Part shown: in pieces, positions 1 through 5,822 of the stretch | Position numbering within the stretch: the first letter of the stretch is position 1 | Layout: each line of letters opens with the position of its first letter | From: an uncultured Polyangiaceae bacterium | GTDB lineage: Bacteria > Myxococcota_A > Polyangia > Polyangiales > Houyiibacteriaceae | Assembly (NCBI GenBank): GCA_947258625.1 | Contig: CAMYJN010000107.1 | Location: 1-7,387 of the forward strand | Direction of reading: 5' to 3' | Length of the DNA stretch: 7,387 bases | Notes under the pieces: model-generated | The model's database searches: none | The model's input: the letters and a program-made list of their open reading frames with translations, nothing else | Told to the model about the DNA's origin: nothing | Translations under genes and position numbers: made by a program

Positions 1-582
1 GATTCCAAGGCATACCCGGACCGCGTCGAGCTGGCGCGTGAGTCCACCGGCGTGAACGACGCGATTCTTGCCGGGACCGCACAGATCGGCGGCCGTGCAG
101 TTCAGCTCGGCGTGTTCGTGTTTCGCTTCATGGGAGGCTCGATGGGCTCGGTCGTCGGTGAAATCATCACCCGATTGATGGAGCGCGGCGCAGAGCACCG
201 GCAGCCCGTCGTTCTCCTGTCTTGTTCCGGTGGGGCGCGCATGCAGGAAGGCTCGCTCTCGCTGATGCAGATGGCCAAGACGGTCGCTGCTCGCGGCAAG
301 CTTCGCGCAGCCGGCGCACCCTTCATCAGCGTTCTGCTCAATCCGACGACAGGCGGCGTGGCGGCAAGCTTTGCGCTTCAGGGCGACGTCAACATCGCAG
401 AGCCCGCCGCGTTGATCGGCTTTGCGGGTCCGCGCGTCATCGAAGACACCATTCGGCAGAAGCTTCCGGACGGGTTTCAGCGAGCCGAGTTTCTCTTGGA
501 GCACGGCATGATCGACATGATCTCCAAGCGTCAGGAGATGCGAAGCACGGTCGCGCGCATGGTCGAGTATCTCGCAGGGTGA
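1..582 (+). CDS. accD: Acetyl-CoA carboxylase carboxyltransferase subunit beta, 3' part
   Basis: This is the C-terminal 193 residues of AccD, cut by the left window edge; it is in frame from base 1 and stops at TGA 580-582. AccD pairs with AccA to transfer the carboxyl group from carboxybiotin to acetyl-CoA, giving malonyl-CoA for fatty-acid synthesis in the cytoplasm. The crotonase-like core is clear: FMGGSMGSVVGE, then SGGARMQEGSLSLMQMAKT, then PTTGGVAASFALQGD, then NIAEPAALIGFAGPRVIE and LPDGFQRAEFLLEHGMIDMI. These are the acyl-CoA and carboxybiotin site blocks of the family. The N-terminal Cys4 zinc ribbon lies upstream of the window and cannot be checked. The protein ends soon after the last conserved helix (MVEYLAG) and lacks the longer tail of the E. 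coli protein. It overlaps folC by 4 bp (GTGA), an accD-folC order known from other bacteria. Confidence 0.97.
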   Translation, partial: DSKAYPDRVELARESTGVNDAILAGTAQIGGRAVQLGVFVFRFMGGSMGSVVGEIITRLMERGAEHRQPVVLLSCSGGARMQEGSLSLMQMAKTVAARGKLRAAGAPFISVLLNPTTGGVAASFALQGDVNIAEPAALIGFAGPRVIEDTIRQKLPDGFQRAEFLLEHGMIDMISKRQEMRSTVARMVEYLAG

Positions 583-1850
583 CTCGGTACCGCGAAGCGC
601 TGCGATGGCTCTACGGCCTAGAGTCGCGCGGCATCAAGCTCGGGCTCGGGCGAATGGCACAGGCCGCCCAGCTGCGTGGGCGTCCCGAGCGCGAAGTGCG
701 GTACGTTCACGTGGCCGGGACGAACGGAAAGGGAAGCGTCGCGACGATGGTCGAGTCGGCTCTGCGCGCCGCAGGCTATCGAACAGGGCAATTCGCCTCG
801 CCGCACTTGCAGCGATACGTCGAGCGGGTTCGCATTGCGGGCCGGCCAATTTCGGAGCGCGAAGCAGCTCGCCGCATCGAGGAGCTTCGAGCCGACACGC
901 GCCTTTCCCCCCTCACCTTCTTCGAATACACGACCGTTCTGGCGCTGGAAGCGTTTCGCGATGCGGATTGCGACATCGTCGTTTTGGAAGTTGGGCTCGG
1001 AGGTCGCCTCGACTCGACCAACATCGTGACGCCGGAGGTCTCGGTCATCACGAACATCAGCTTCGAGCACCAGCGGATCCTCGGCGACACGCTGGCAAAG
1101 ATCGCGCGCGAGAAGGCTGGGGTGCTCAAGCCAAATGTGCCGTGCATCGTGGGTGCACGGGGCAAAGCGGTGAGACGTGCGATCACGGTCCGGGCACGCT
1201 CGGTCGGAGCCCCGCTCCGTTGGATCGACCGCGACTTCGATAGCGCTTGGGACGGTGGCTTGCTCTCCGTGCGCGTGGGCCAACAGCGCTGGGGGGGTCT
1301 GCGACTCGGGCTTCGTGGAAAGTATCAAGGCGACAACGCGGCATGTGCACTTGCCGCGCTGACCGAGCTCCGCCAACGCGGCTTCGATGTGTCCGACTCC
1401 GACATTCGCGCGGGCCTCAAACGCGCCAAGTGGCCCGGTCGCCTCGAATGGCACCGCGGGCATCCCTCGTTCCTCTTCGACGCAGCGCACAACGCGGCCG
1501 GCTGCGAGACCCTCGCGCGATATCTCGACGAGCTCGAGGTCTCCGGCCGGGTGGTGCTTCTATTCGGCGCGATGAGAGACAAAGACCATCGACGCATGCT
1601 CGCCGCCTTCGACGGGCGAGTAGATCGGCGCGTCTATGCGAGCCCCGGGGTCCATCGCTCCGAGTCTCCCGAGCGCTTGGCCAAGTTACGCGAGGGCACC
1701 GTCAGCCGGAGCATTCGCGACGCCGTCACCCGCGCAAAAAGAGCCGCCGGCCCAGAGGGGCTGGTCGTCGTCGCAGGCTCGATTTTCCTGGTCGCCGAAG
1801 CTCGCGCGCTCGTCAAGAACGTTCGCACCGACCCACCGATAGCGATGTAG
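579..1850 (+). CDS. folC: Bifunctional folylpolyglutamate synthase / dihydrofolate synthase
   Basis: FolC (423 aa, close to the 422 aa of E. coli) ligates glutamate to dihydropteroate and to folates using ATP, in the cytoplasm. It is a Mur-ligase-family enzyme. Visible landmarks are the P-loop GTNGKGS (residues 47-53), SPHL (74-77), FFEYTT (114-119), the metal/ATP block EVGLGGRLDSTN (137-148), TNISFEH (158-164), and REKAG with K179 at the position carbamylated in FolC homologues. Later come KYQGDNAACALAAL, WPGRLEW and the C-terminal-domain DAAHN (D301, H304, N305), then LFGAMRDKDHRRML. The start is GTG 579, which overlaps the accD stop as GTGA. The next in-frame start (ATG 654) would remove conserved N-terminal sequence. 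No strong Shine-Dalgarno is seen, so translation probably depends on coupling to accD. No terminator-like hairpin with a T-run is visible after the stop. Confidence 0.96.
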   Translation: MTRYREALRWLYGLESRGIKLGLGRMAQAAQLRGRPEREVRYVHVAGTNGKGSVATMVESALRAAGYRTGQFASPHLQRYVERVRIAGRPISEREAARRIEELRADTRLSPLTFFEYTTVLALEAFRDADCDIVVLEVGLGGRLDSTNIVTPEVSVITNISFEHQRILGDTLAKIAREKAGVLKPNVPCIVGARGKAVRRAITVRARSVGAPLRWIDRDFDSAWDGGLLSVRVGQQRWGGLRLGLRGKYQGDNAACALAALTELRQRGFDVSDSDIRAGLKRAKWPGRLEWHRGHPSFLFDAAHNAAGCETLARYLDELEVSGRVVLLFGAMRDKDHRRMLAAFDGRVDRRVYASPGVHRSESPERLAKLREGTVSRSIRDAVTRAKRAAGPEGLVVVAGSIFLVAEARALVKNVRTDPPIAM

Positions 1851-1898
1851 GCGCTCGCGTGGGGGCGGCGGGGTGGGGATGAAGGGCCCAGACAGCGG

Positions 1899-2969
1899 AT
1901 GACCGTCGCGCTTGGTCGACGCGCGGACAACCGTGCTATGTGTCCGCGGGTGAGTGTGTTTTTGCAAGCCTGTCGGCAGGAGCCGACTCCGTACACGCCG
2001 GTTTGGATCATGCGGCAGGCTGGGCGCTATCAGCCCGAGTATCGAGCGCTGCGCGAGAAGGTCAGCTTCATCGAGCTCTGCAAATCGCCGGACCTCGCCT
2101 GCGAGGTGACCGTGCGGGCGGTCGATCAGCTCGGAGTCGACGCCGGGATCATCTTCGCCGACATTTTGCTGATCCTCGAACCGTTGCGAATTGGCTTCGA
2201 GTTCACCGACGACAACGGGCCGAAGATCATGAATCCGATTCGCACCGCCGCGCAGGTCGACGGCATCCCGGAGCGAATCGATGCAGCCGGCTCGCTCTCG
2301 TACGTGATGGATGCGATCCGCGCCACGCGTAAGGAGCTCGAGGTTCCGCTCATCGGCTTTGCCGGCGCACCCTTCACCCTGGCCTCGTACGCGATTGAAG
2401 GCGGAGGCTCCAAGAACTACTACGAAGCCAAGAAGCTCATGTACGGCGACGAGGGGCTGTGGAACGAATTCATGTCGAAGCTCTCGAGCGCGATCGCCGA
2501 CTATCTGATTGCGCAGATCGACGCCGGCGCCCAGGCGGTGCAGCTCTTCGACAGCTGGGTCGGTTGCTTGTCGCCTTCCGACTACCGCCGTTACGTCCTG
2601 CCGCACAGCAAGGCGATTTTCGACAAGCTTCCCAAACATGTGCCCGCGATTCATTTCGGAACAGGCAACCCCGAGCTCTACCCCGCGATGAAAGAAGCCG
2701 GCGGTGACGTCATCGGCATCGACTGGCGCATCTCTCTGAACGATGCCTGGTCCCTGCTCGGTGATGACGTCGCCCTGCAGGGAAACATGGACCCGGCGGC
2801 CCTGCTCGCGTCGACCGAAGTGATGCGCGCGCGCGCCGGCGAAGTGCTCGACAGCGCCGCAGGCCGGCCCGGCCACATCTTCAACCTGGGCCATGGGATC
2901 ATGCCCCAGGCTACGCCCGCCCAAGCACGCGCCCTGGTGGACCACGTCCACGAAGCAAGCCAGCGCTAG
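1899..2969 (+). CDS. hemE: Uroporphyrinogen III decarboxylase
   Basis: HemE removes four acetate carboxyls from uroporphyrinogen III to give coproporphyrinogen III, a cytoplasmic, cofactor-free step towards heme. Counting from ATG 1899 (356 aa), the signature VWIMRQAGRYQPEYR supplies substrate-binding R39 and R43. FADIL gives the catalytic Asp (D88), AGAPFTLASYAIEGG gives Y164, and NLGHGIMPQATP gives H332. QLFDSW and LQGNMDP are also in place, so the enzyme looks intact. The start is uncertain. ATG 1899 has GAAGGG 12 bases upstream, but family similarity only begins around FLQACRQEP (residue 21). ATG 1938 (343 aa) or GTG 1950 (339 aa) would remove a non-conserved extension that holds a promoter-like TGCTAT. 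The gene converges on the minus-strand envelope-protein gene, and the two TAG stops overlap in one CTAG. Confidence 0.96.
   Translation: MTVALGRRADNRAMCPRVSVFLQACRQEPTPYTPVWIMRQAGRYQPEYRALREKVSFIELCKSPDLACEVTVRAVDQLGVDAGIIFADILLILEPLRIGFEFTDDNGPKIMNPIRTAAQVDGIPERIDAAGSLSYVMDAIRATRKELEVPLIGFAGAPFTLASYAIEGGGSKNYYEAKKLMYGDEGLWNEFMSKLSSAIADYLIAQIDAGAQAVQLFDSWVGCLSPSDYRRYVLPHSKAIFDKLPKHVPAIHFGTGNPELYPAMKEAGGDVIGIDWRISLNDAWSLLGDDVALQGNMDPAALLASTEVMRARAGEVLDSAAGRPGHIFNLGHGIMPQATPAQARALVDHVHEASQR
1912..1939 (+). promoter_or_regulatory. hemE: Candidate promoter just before the conserved hemE start
   Basis: TTGGTC (1912-1917) and TGCTAT (1934-1939) are spaced by 16 bp, a weak sigma-70-like pair. Transcription would start about seven bases beyond the -10, only about 4 nt before GTG 1950. 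This would make the hemE message nearly leaderless and turn the longer reading frame from ATG 1899 into upstream DNA. The -35 half is poor (3/6). The main support is the identical TGCTAT-N10-start spacing in front of yacG. Confidence 0.3.
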
Positions 2970-3691
2970 TTTTTGCGGACCCCGATGAACTGGAACGTCA
3001 GCCCAAAGGTGCCGGTCACCTGTCGACCAAGAACCCATGAGTTGAACGATTGGCTCGTACCCGGCTCCGTGCCGCTGAGTGAGAGGCCCACGAAGCTCCA
3101 ATCGACCGATCCGACGAACGAGATCCATCGGACGATCGGGACTCGAATACCCACACCACCCGTCGCGACGATGCCGCGGTTGCTCAGGTCGGTGAGGCCG
3201 TACGGGTTGCCGTTGATCATCTTCGCGAACCCGAGGTCGACGCGGAACATGATGTGTACGTAGGGGATTCGAATGGTGGGCTGGAACTCGAGACCGGTCT
3301 TCATCAAGCCGTAGTTGCCGTAGTTGGCTTGGCGATAAAACCAGCCCAGGAAGAACGGACCGCTGAAGGGCGTGCCGACGGCGAAGCCTCCTTCGGGACC
3401 TTTGACTTTGGGTGCGTTTGGCCCGCCGCCGCTGCTAAAGGTGAGGCTGCCGAACCGATCCGGATCATAGCCCGAGGGGCCTGCGAAGCCTTCGATCCAT
3501 AACCAACCTTGTACCTTCTTGTAGTAGGGGCTCCTTTTCTTCTCATCTTCCTTAGCGGTGTCCGGTGTCGGTTCGGCGGGCGCCTGCGTGGCGTCGGCAG
3601 TCGAACTCGTTGCAGAGTCGGCCGCATCCTGCGCGGCTGCAGTCGCACCAGTGAGCAAAAACCCGATGATCAGAAACGCGACGTACTTCAT
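2966..3691 (-). CDS. Predicted secreted, probably outer-membrane beta-barrel-like protein of unknown function
   Basis: I do not recognise the family. The 241-aa product begins MKYVAFLIIGFLLTGATAAAQ, a Sec signal peptide with a likely cut after ATAAA (about residue 20). An A/S/T/D/P/E-rich linker follows (about 21-53, ending in a charged KEDEKKR), then a Gly- and aromatic-rich body with alternating hydrophobic stretches. Examples are FFLGWFYRQANYGNYGLM, TIRIPYVHIMFRVDLGFAKM and WISFVGSVDWSFVGLSL, and the last strand is VTGTFGLTFQFIGV. This pattern suggests antiparallel beta strands in the outer membrane, but the barrel is inferred. Start choice: ATG 3691 has GGGGAG (3704-3699) 7 nt upstream, whereas ATG 3706 (adding MGRQL) would bury that ribosome site in the coding region. 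The start overlaps the yacG stop (TGATG), so the two genes are probably co-transcribed and coupled. The gene meets hemE tail to tail without a gap. Confidence 0.8.
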   Translation of the reverse strand: MKYVAFLIIGFLLTGATAAAQDAADSATSSTADATQAPAEPTPDTAKEDEKKRSPYYKKVQGWLWIEGFAGPSGYDPDRFGSLTFSSGGGPNAPKVKGPEGGFAVGTPFSGPFFLGWFYRQANYGNYGLMKTGLEFQPTIRIPYVHIMFRVDLGFAKMINGNPYGLTDLSNRGIVATGGVGIRVPIVRWISFVGSVDWSFVGLSLSGTEPGTSQSFNSWVLGRQVTGTFGLTFQFIGVRKN

Positions 3692-3855
3692 CAGTTGTCT
3701 CCCCATCTGGAATCAGGGTGGTCCATTTCGACGAAATAGTTGCCGTCAAACCAATTCCCGGCATCGACCAGCTTGCAACGCGCCGAACAAAACGGAAAGT
3801 TCCTGTCCCGTTTGGCCAGGTCCTTCTTGCAAATCGGACAGCGTACGGCTTTCAT
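3691..3855 (-). CDS. yacG: DNA gyrase inhibitor YacG, Cys4 zinc-ribbon protein
   Basis: This 54-aa protein carries the YacG signature: CPIC (C6, C9), then FCSARC (C23, C27), then KLVDAGNWFDGNYFV, which parallels FCSKRCQLIDLGEW in E. coli YacG. The four cysteines bind one structural zinc. In E. coli YacG binds the GyrB C-terminal region and blocks gyrase binding to DNA; the same role here is inferred. It is shorter than the E. coli protein (65 aa), with a compact C-terminal tail rich in D, W and P. The start ATG 3855 is the only in-frame start near the first CPxC motif. It has no good Shine-Dalgarno, but TGCTAT lies exactly 10 bp upstream. The gene is divergent from the cardiolipin synthase gene across 33 bp and coupled to the downstream secreted-protein gene. 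Confidence 0.9.
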   Translation of the reverse strand: MKAVRCPICKKDLAKRDRNFPFCSARCKLVDAGNWFDGNYFVEMDHPDSRWGDN

Positions 3856-3865
3856 CGGGCCGACG

Positions 3866-3893
3866 ATAGCACAGGAGAAGTAAGCTTGGTGAG
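3866..3893 (-). promoter_or_regulatory. yacG: Candidate promoter for yacG and the downstream envelope gene
   Basis: On the minus strand, TGCTAT (3871-3866) lies exactly 10 bp before ATG 3855, and CTCACC (3893-3888, 3/6 to a -35) lies 16 bp further upstream. Transcription would begin about 4 nt before the start codon, which agrees with the lack of a Shine-Dalgarno. The element overlaps the ribosome-binding site and start codon of the divergent ClsB-like gene. The hexamer is convincing mainly because hemE has the same TGCTAT-N10-start layout. Confidence 0.35.
3874..3880 (+). promoter_or_regulatory. Ribosome-binding site that fixes the ClsB-like start
   Basis: GGAGAAG ends 8 nt before GTG 3889 (5 nt before an in-frame TTG at 3886). 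It sets the start near 3889. The frame stays open back to an ATG at 3718, but that extension is antisense to yacG and resembles no phospholipase D domain. Confidence 0.7.
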
Positions 3894-5082
3894 GCCAGGT
3901 CCGGCACGAGACACATTCGATCAGTTGCGCGAAATCTTCGCTGGCACGGCCGGCTTCGAAGCCATGGTGTCGGGCAATCGCGTGACGCTGCTTCACGACG
4001 GCGAGCAGGCCTTCCCCGCGATGCTCGAAGCGATCGCCGAAGCGAAACGCGAGATTCTGCTCGAAATGTACTGGTTCGCTTCCGATGAGGTGGGCCGGCA
4101 GTTTGCCGATGCACTCATCGCGAGGGCGGAGGCCGGGGTCGTCGTTCGTGTCATTTATGACGCCGTCGGAAGTCTTCAGAGCGACAACTCGATGTTTGGG
4201 AAGATGCGCGAGGCGGGCTGTGAGGTCGAGCAGTACAACCCAATTGCACCTTGGCGCGCTCGCTTTCGCATCGGCTTCCTCAATAACCGCGACCACCGCA
4301 AGTTGCTCGTCGTCGATCGTCAAGTTGGATTCACCGGAGGCGTCAATCTCGGCAACGAGTGGGCGCCCGAGAGCGCTGGGGGCGCAGGGTGGCGTGACGA
4401 CACGATTCGAATCGAAGGCCCCGCAGCGGAGCAGATGTGCGATGTCTTCGACTTTGGCTGGCGTCGCATCGTCGAGCCGCCGACCAGCGCGCGACCTCGA
4501 TTCCGGCCACCGGTTGATACGGGTCACGGCGAAGGCAGCCGGGTGCGCGTCCTGGCCAACCACTACTTTCGCGAGCGCCGCGCGATCCGTCAGGCCTATG
4601 TCCGCCAAATCCGGGGTGCCCAGCGGTCGATCTGCATCACCAACAGCTATTTCGTTCCGGACGCGCCGATTCGGCGCCTGCTTGCTCAGGCCGTCGACCG
4701 CGGCGCCGAGGTGCGTGTGATTCTACCTGGGAAGAGCGACGTCACGGCGGTGGGCCACGCCGCGCGCAAGCTCTACGGCCGGCTCTTGGAGTCTGGAATC
4801 CAGCTCTACGAGTGGCAGGGCACAATCCTCCACGCCAAGACCGCGGTCATCGACGGTCGTTGGTGCACCGTCGGAACCTACAACCTCGATTCCCGTTCCT
4901 TGCGCTTCAATCTCGAAGTCGTCGCCGCCGTCGAGGATGCTTCGGTTGCGGGCGCGATGGAAGAGCGTTTCCATCAAGACCTCGGGCGCACCACACCCGT
5001 CTCTCATTATGAGTGGAGTCGTCGCCCGCTGCACCAGCGAATGCTAGACGACTTCTTCTACCGCTTTCACAAGCTCCTCTGA
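3889..5082 (+). CDS. clsB: Cardiolipin synthase, ClsB-like (phospholipase D superfamily)
   Basis: This 397-aa protein has two HxKx4D catalytic motifs. The first is HRKLLVVD (H136, K138, D143), followed by GFTGGVNLGNEW. The second is HAKTAVID (H315, K317, D322), followed by GTYNLDSRS. The paired motifs form one active site with a phosphatidyl-histidine intermediate. Other family blocks are EILLEMYWFASDEVG, VRVIYDAVGS and ITNSYFVPD. Bacterial members of this layout condense phosphatidylglycerol with another phospholipid head group to make cardiolipin. No N-terminal transmembrane pair is visible, and the length is near E. coli ClsB (413 aa), so a ClsB-type enzyme fits better than ClsA. Substrate choice cannot be read from sequence, and another phosphatidyltransferase or phospholipase D is possible. 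The next gene, an HExxH protein, starts 1 bp after the stop, suggesting an operon. Confidence 0.9.
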   Translation: MRPGPARDTFDQLREIFAGTAGFEAMVSGNRVTLLHDGEQAFPAMLEAIAEAKREILLEMYWFASDEVGRQFADALIARAEAGVVVRVIYDAVGSLQSDNSMFGKMREAGCEVEQYNPIAPWRARFRIGFLNNRDHRKLLVVDRQVGFTGGVNLGNEWAPESAGGAGWRDDTIRIEGPAAEQMCDVFDFGWRRIVEPPTSARPRFRPPVDTGHGEGSRVRVLANHYFRERRAIRQAYVRQIRGAQRSICITNSYFVPDAPIRRLLAQAVDRGAEVRVILPGKSDVTAVGHAARKLYGRLLESGIQLYEWQGTILHAKTAVIDGRWCTVGTYNLDSRSLRFNLEVVAAVEDASVAGAMEERFHQDLGRTTPVSHYEWSRRPLHQRMLDDFFYRFHKLL

Positions 5083-5083
5083 C

Positions 5084-5671
5084 GTGGAACGAAACCCTCC
5101 CGCGATTTACCTGGACCCCCTCGACGCGATTTGGCTCACCGTCGCGGACCGCATCGGTTTTCGCGTCCAGCGCTCCGCTGAGGTCTATGCGTCGACCGAC
5201 GGGAAGGGTGTCATGACGATTGGCGATCCGAGCACCCTCGACGCCGACGACTGCCTAGCGCAGATGATCCTCCACGAGCTGTGTCATTCGCTGATCGAAG
5301 GAAAGGACAGCCTCGGCGTGCCCGACTTCGGCCTCGACAACGAAAGCGAACGCGACGTCGCACGGGAGCACGCGTGCCTGCGACTGCAGGCCTGGCTCAC
5401 CGACCCACACGGCCTCCGCCAAGCCCTCGCCCCCACGACCGATTTCCGGAGCTACTACGACCAGCTTCCCAACGACCCGTTGGCAGACGAAGCGGACCCG
5501 GCGACGGCCAGAGCCAAGCAGGGCGCCGCCCGCTCGGCCATCGCCCCCTGGTCTCCTCATTTACAGGAGGGGCTGGCAGCGACCGCCAAAGTGCTGCGCG
5601 CTGCCAGCGAATTGGGCGCCAGCGATCCAGCCTCCACCAAGCCCCCGATCTGGTTGAAATTGCAGAGATAA
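5084..5671 (+). CDS. Uncharacterised HExxH-motif putative metalloprotein
   Basis: I do not recognise the family. The 195-aa product has HELCHSLIEG (H64, E65, H68) directly after MTIGDPSTLDADDCLAQMI. This is a classic zincin-type helix: two His zinc ligands and a Glu general base. DFGLDNESERDVAREHACLRLQAWL (81-105) follows, and one of its acidic residues or H96 could be the third ligand. No signal peptide or membrane segment is visible, so it is probably cytoplasmic. The tail is Ala-rich and low in conserved-looking sequence. The HE..H..I.G plus acidic-helix layout loosely recalls the EF-P hydroxylase EpmC/YfcM, but I would not assign that function. Start GTG 5084 lies 1 bp after the cardiolipin-synthase stop, pointing to coupled expression. 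A peptidase role is possible but unproven. Confidence 0.85.
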   Translation: MERNPPAIYLDPLDAIWLTVADRIGFRVQRSAEVYASTDGKGVMTIGDPSTLDADDCLAQMILHELCHSLIEGKDSLGVPDFGLDNESERDVAREHACLRLQAWLTDPHGLRQALAPTTDFRSYYDQLPNDPLADEADPATARAKQGAARSAIAPWSPHLQEGLAATAKVLRAASELGASDPASTKPPIWLKLQR

Positions 5672-5688
5672 TCCGCTGAACGCCGGCG

Positions 5689-5766
5689 CTGGCACTGACG
5701 CTGGCACTGGCACTGGCACTGGCACTGACGCTGACACTGGCGCTGGCGCTGGCTCTGACGCTGACC
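5689..5766 (+). repeat. Tandem hexamer array, 13 units of CTGRCN
   Basis: Thirteen uninterrupted 6-bp units fit CTGRCN. In order they end GCA, ACG, GCA x4, ACG, ACA, GCG x2, GCT, ACG, ACC. A degenerate CTGCCC follows, and a CGCCGGCG palindrome (5681-5688) sits just before. The array lies 17 bp after the HExxH gene stop and upstream of the candidate rpsB promoter, so it is intergenic. The long minus-strand frame through it, rich in Gln, Arg and Cys, has no protein-like features outside the repeat. The unit pattern is what slipped-strand expansion followed by point changes would leave. Confidence 0.9.
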
Positions 5767-5786
5767 CTGCCCCGGATCCCCCTCGC

Positions 5787-5816
5787 CTGGCACCCCGCCG
5801 CCCCCCCTGGTATAGC
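5787..5816 (+). promoter_or_regulatory. rpsB: Candidate extended -10 promoter for rpsB-tsf
   Basis: TGGTATAGC (5808-5816) contains a TGn extension and a TATAGC -10 (4/6 to TATAAT). CTGGCA (5787-5792), 18 bp upstream, could serve as a weak -35. This is the most A/T-rich -10-like site in an otherwise GC-rich gap. The expected start point (about 5823) coincides with the first base of a small GCTTC-ATCC-GAAGC hairpin. A leader of about 130 nt would result, consistent with the structured region before rpsB. Confidence 0.5.
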
Positions 5817-5822
5817 TCCGCC

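Noticed and set aside
618..1490. Long minus-strand open frame opposite folC
   Set aside because: It lies antisense to a clearly conserved enzyme, has no recognisable domain and is expected from GC-rich codon use.
2955..2976. Possible terminator at the hemE end: GCAA...TTGC with a T5 run
   Set aside because: Only 4 outer pairs form, and the interior is not complementary, so it is not a convincing intrinsic terminator.
1686..3128. 480-codon minus-strand open frame across the folC end, hemE and the envelope gene
   Set aside because: It crosses three well-supported genes, has no domain, and its sequence is a frame shadow of hemE.
3865..3870. GATAGC as a plus-strand -10 for the ClsB-like gene
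   Set aside because: It would start transcription inside the ribosome-binding site, and no -35 partner is visible.
3718..3888. Upstream extension of the ClsB-like frame back to ATG 3718
   Set aside because: It is antisense to the Cys4-containing yacG, and the Shine-Dalgarno at 3874-3880 supports starting at 3889.
3856..4608. Long minus-strand open frame reading into yacG from inside the ClsB-like gene
   Set aside because: Only the last 54 codons look like a protein family; the rest is a shadow of the phospholipase D gene.
5681..5766. CRISPR or integration-site interpretation of the hexamer array
   Set aside because: The units are contiguous 6-mers with no spacers, and no cas, integrase or transposase gene is present.
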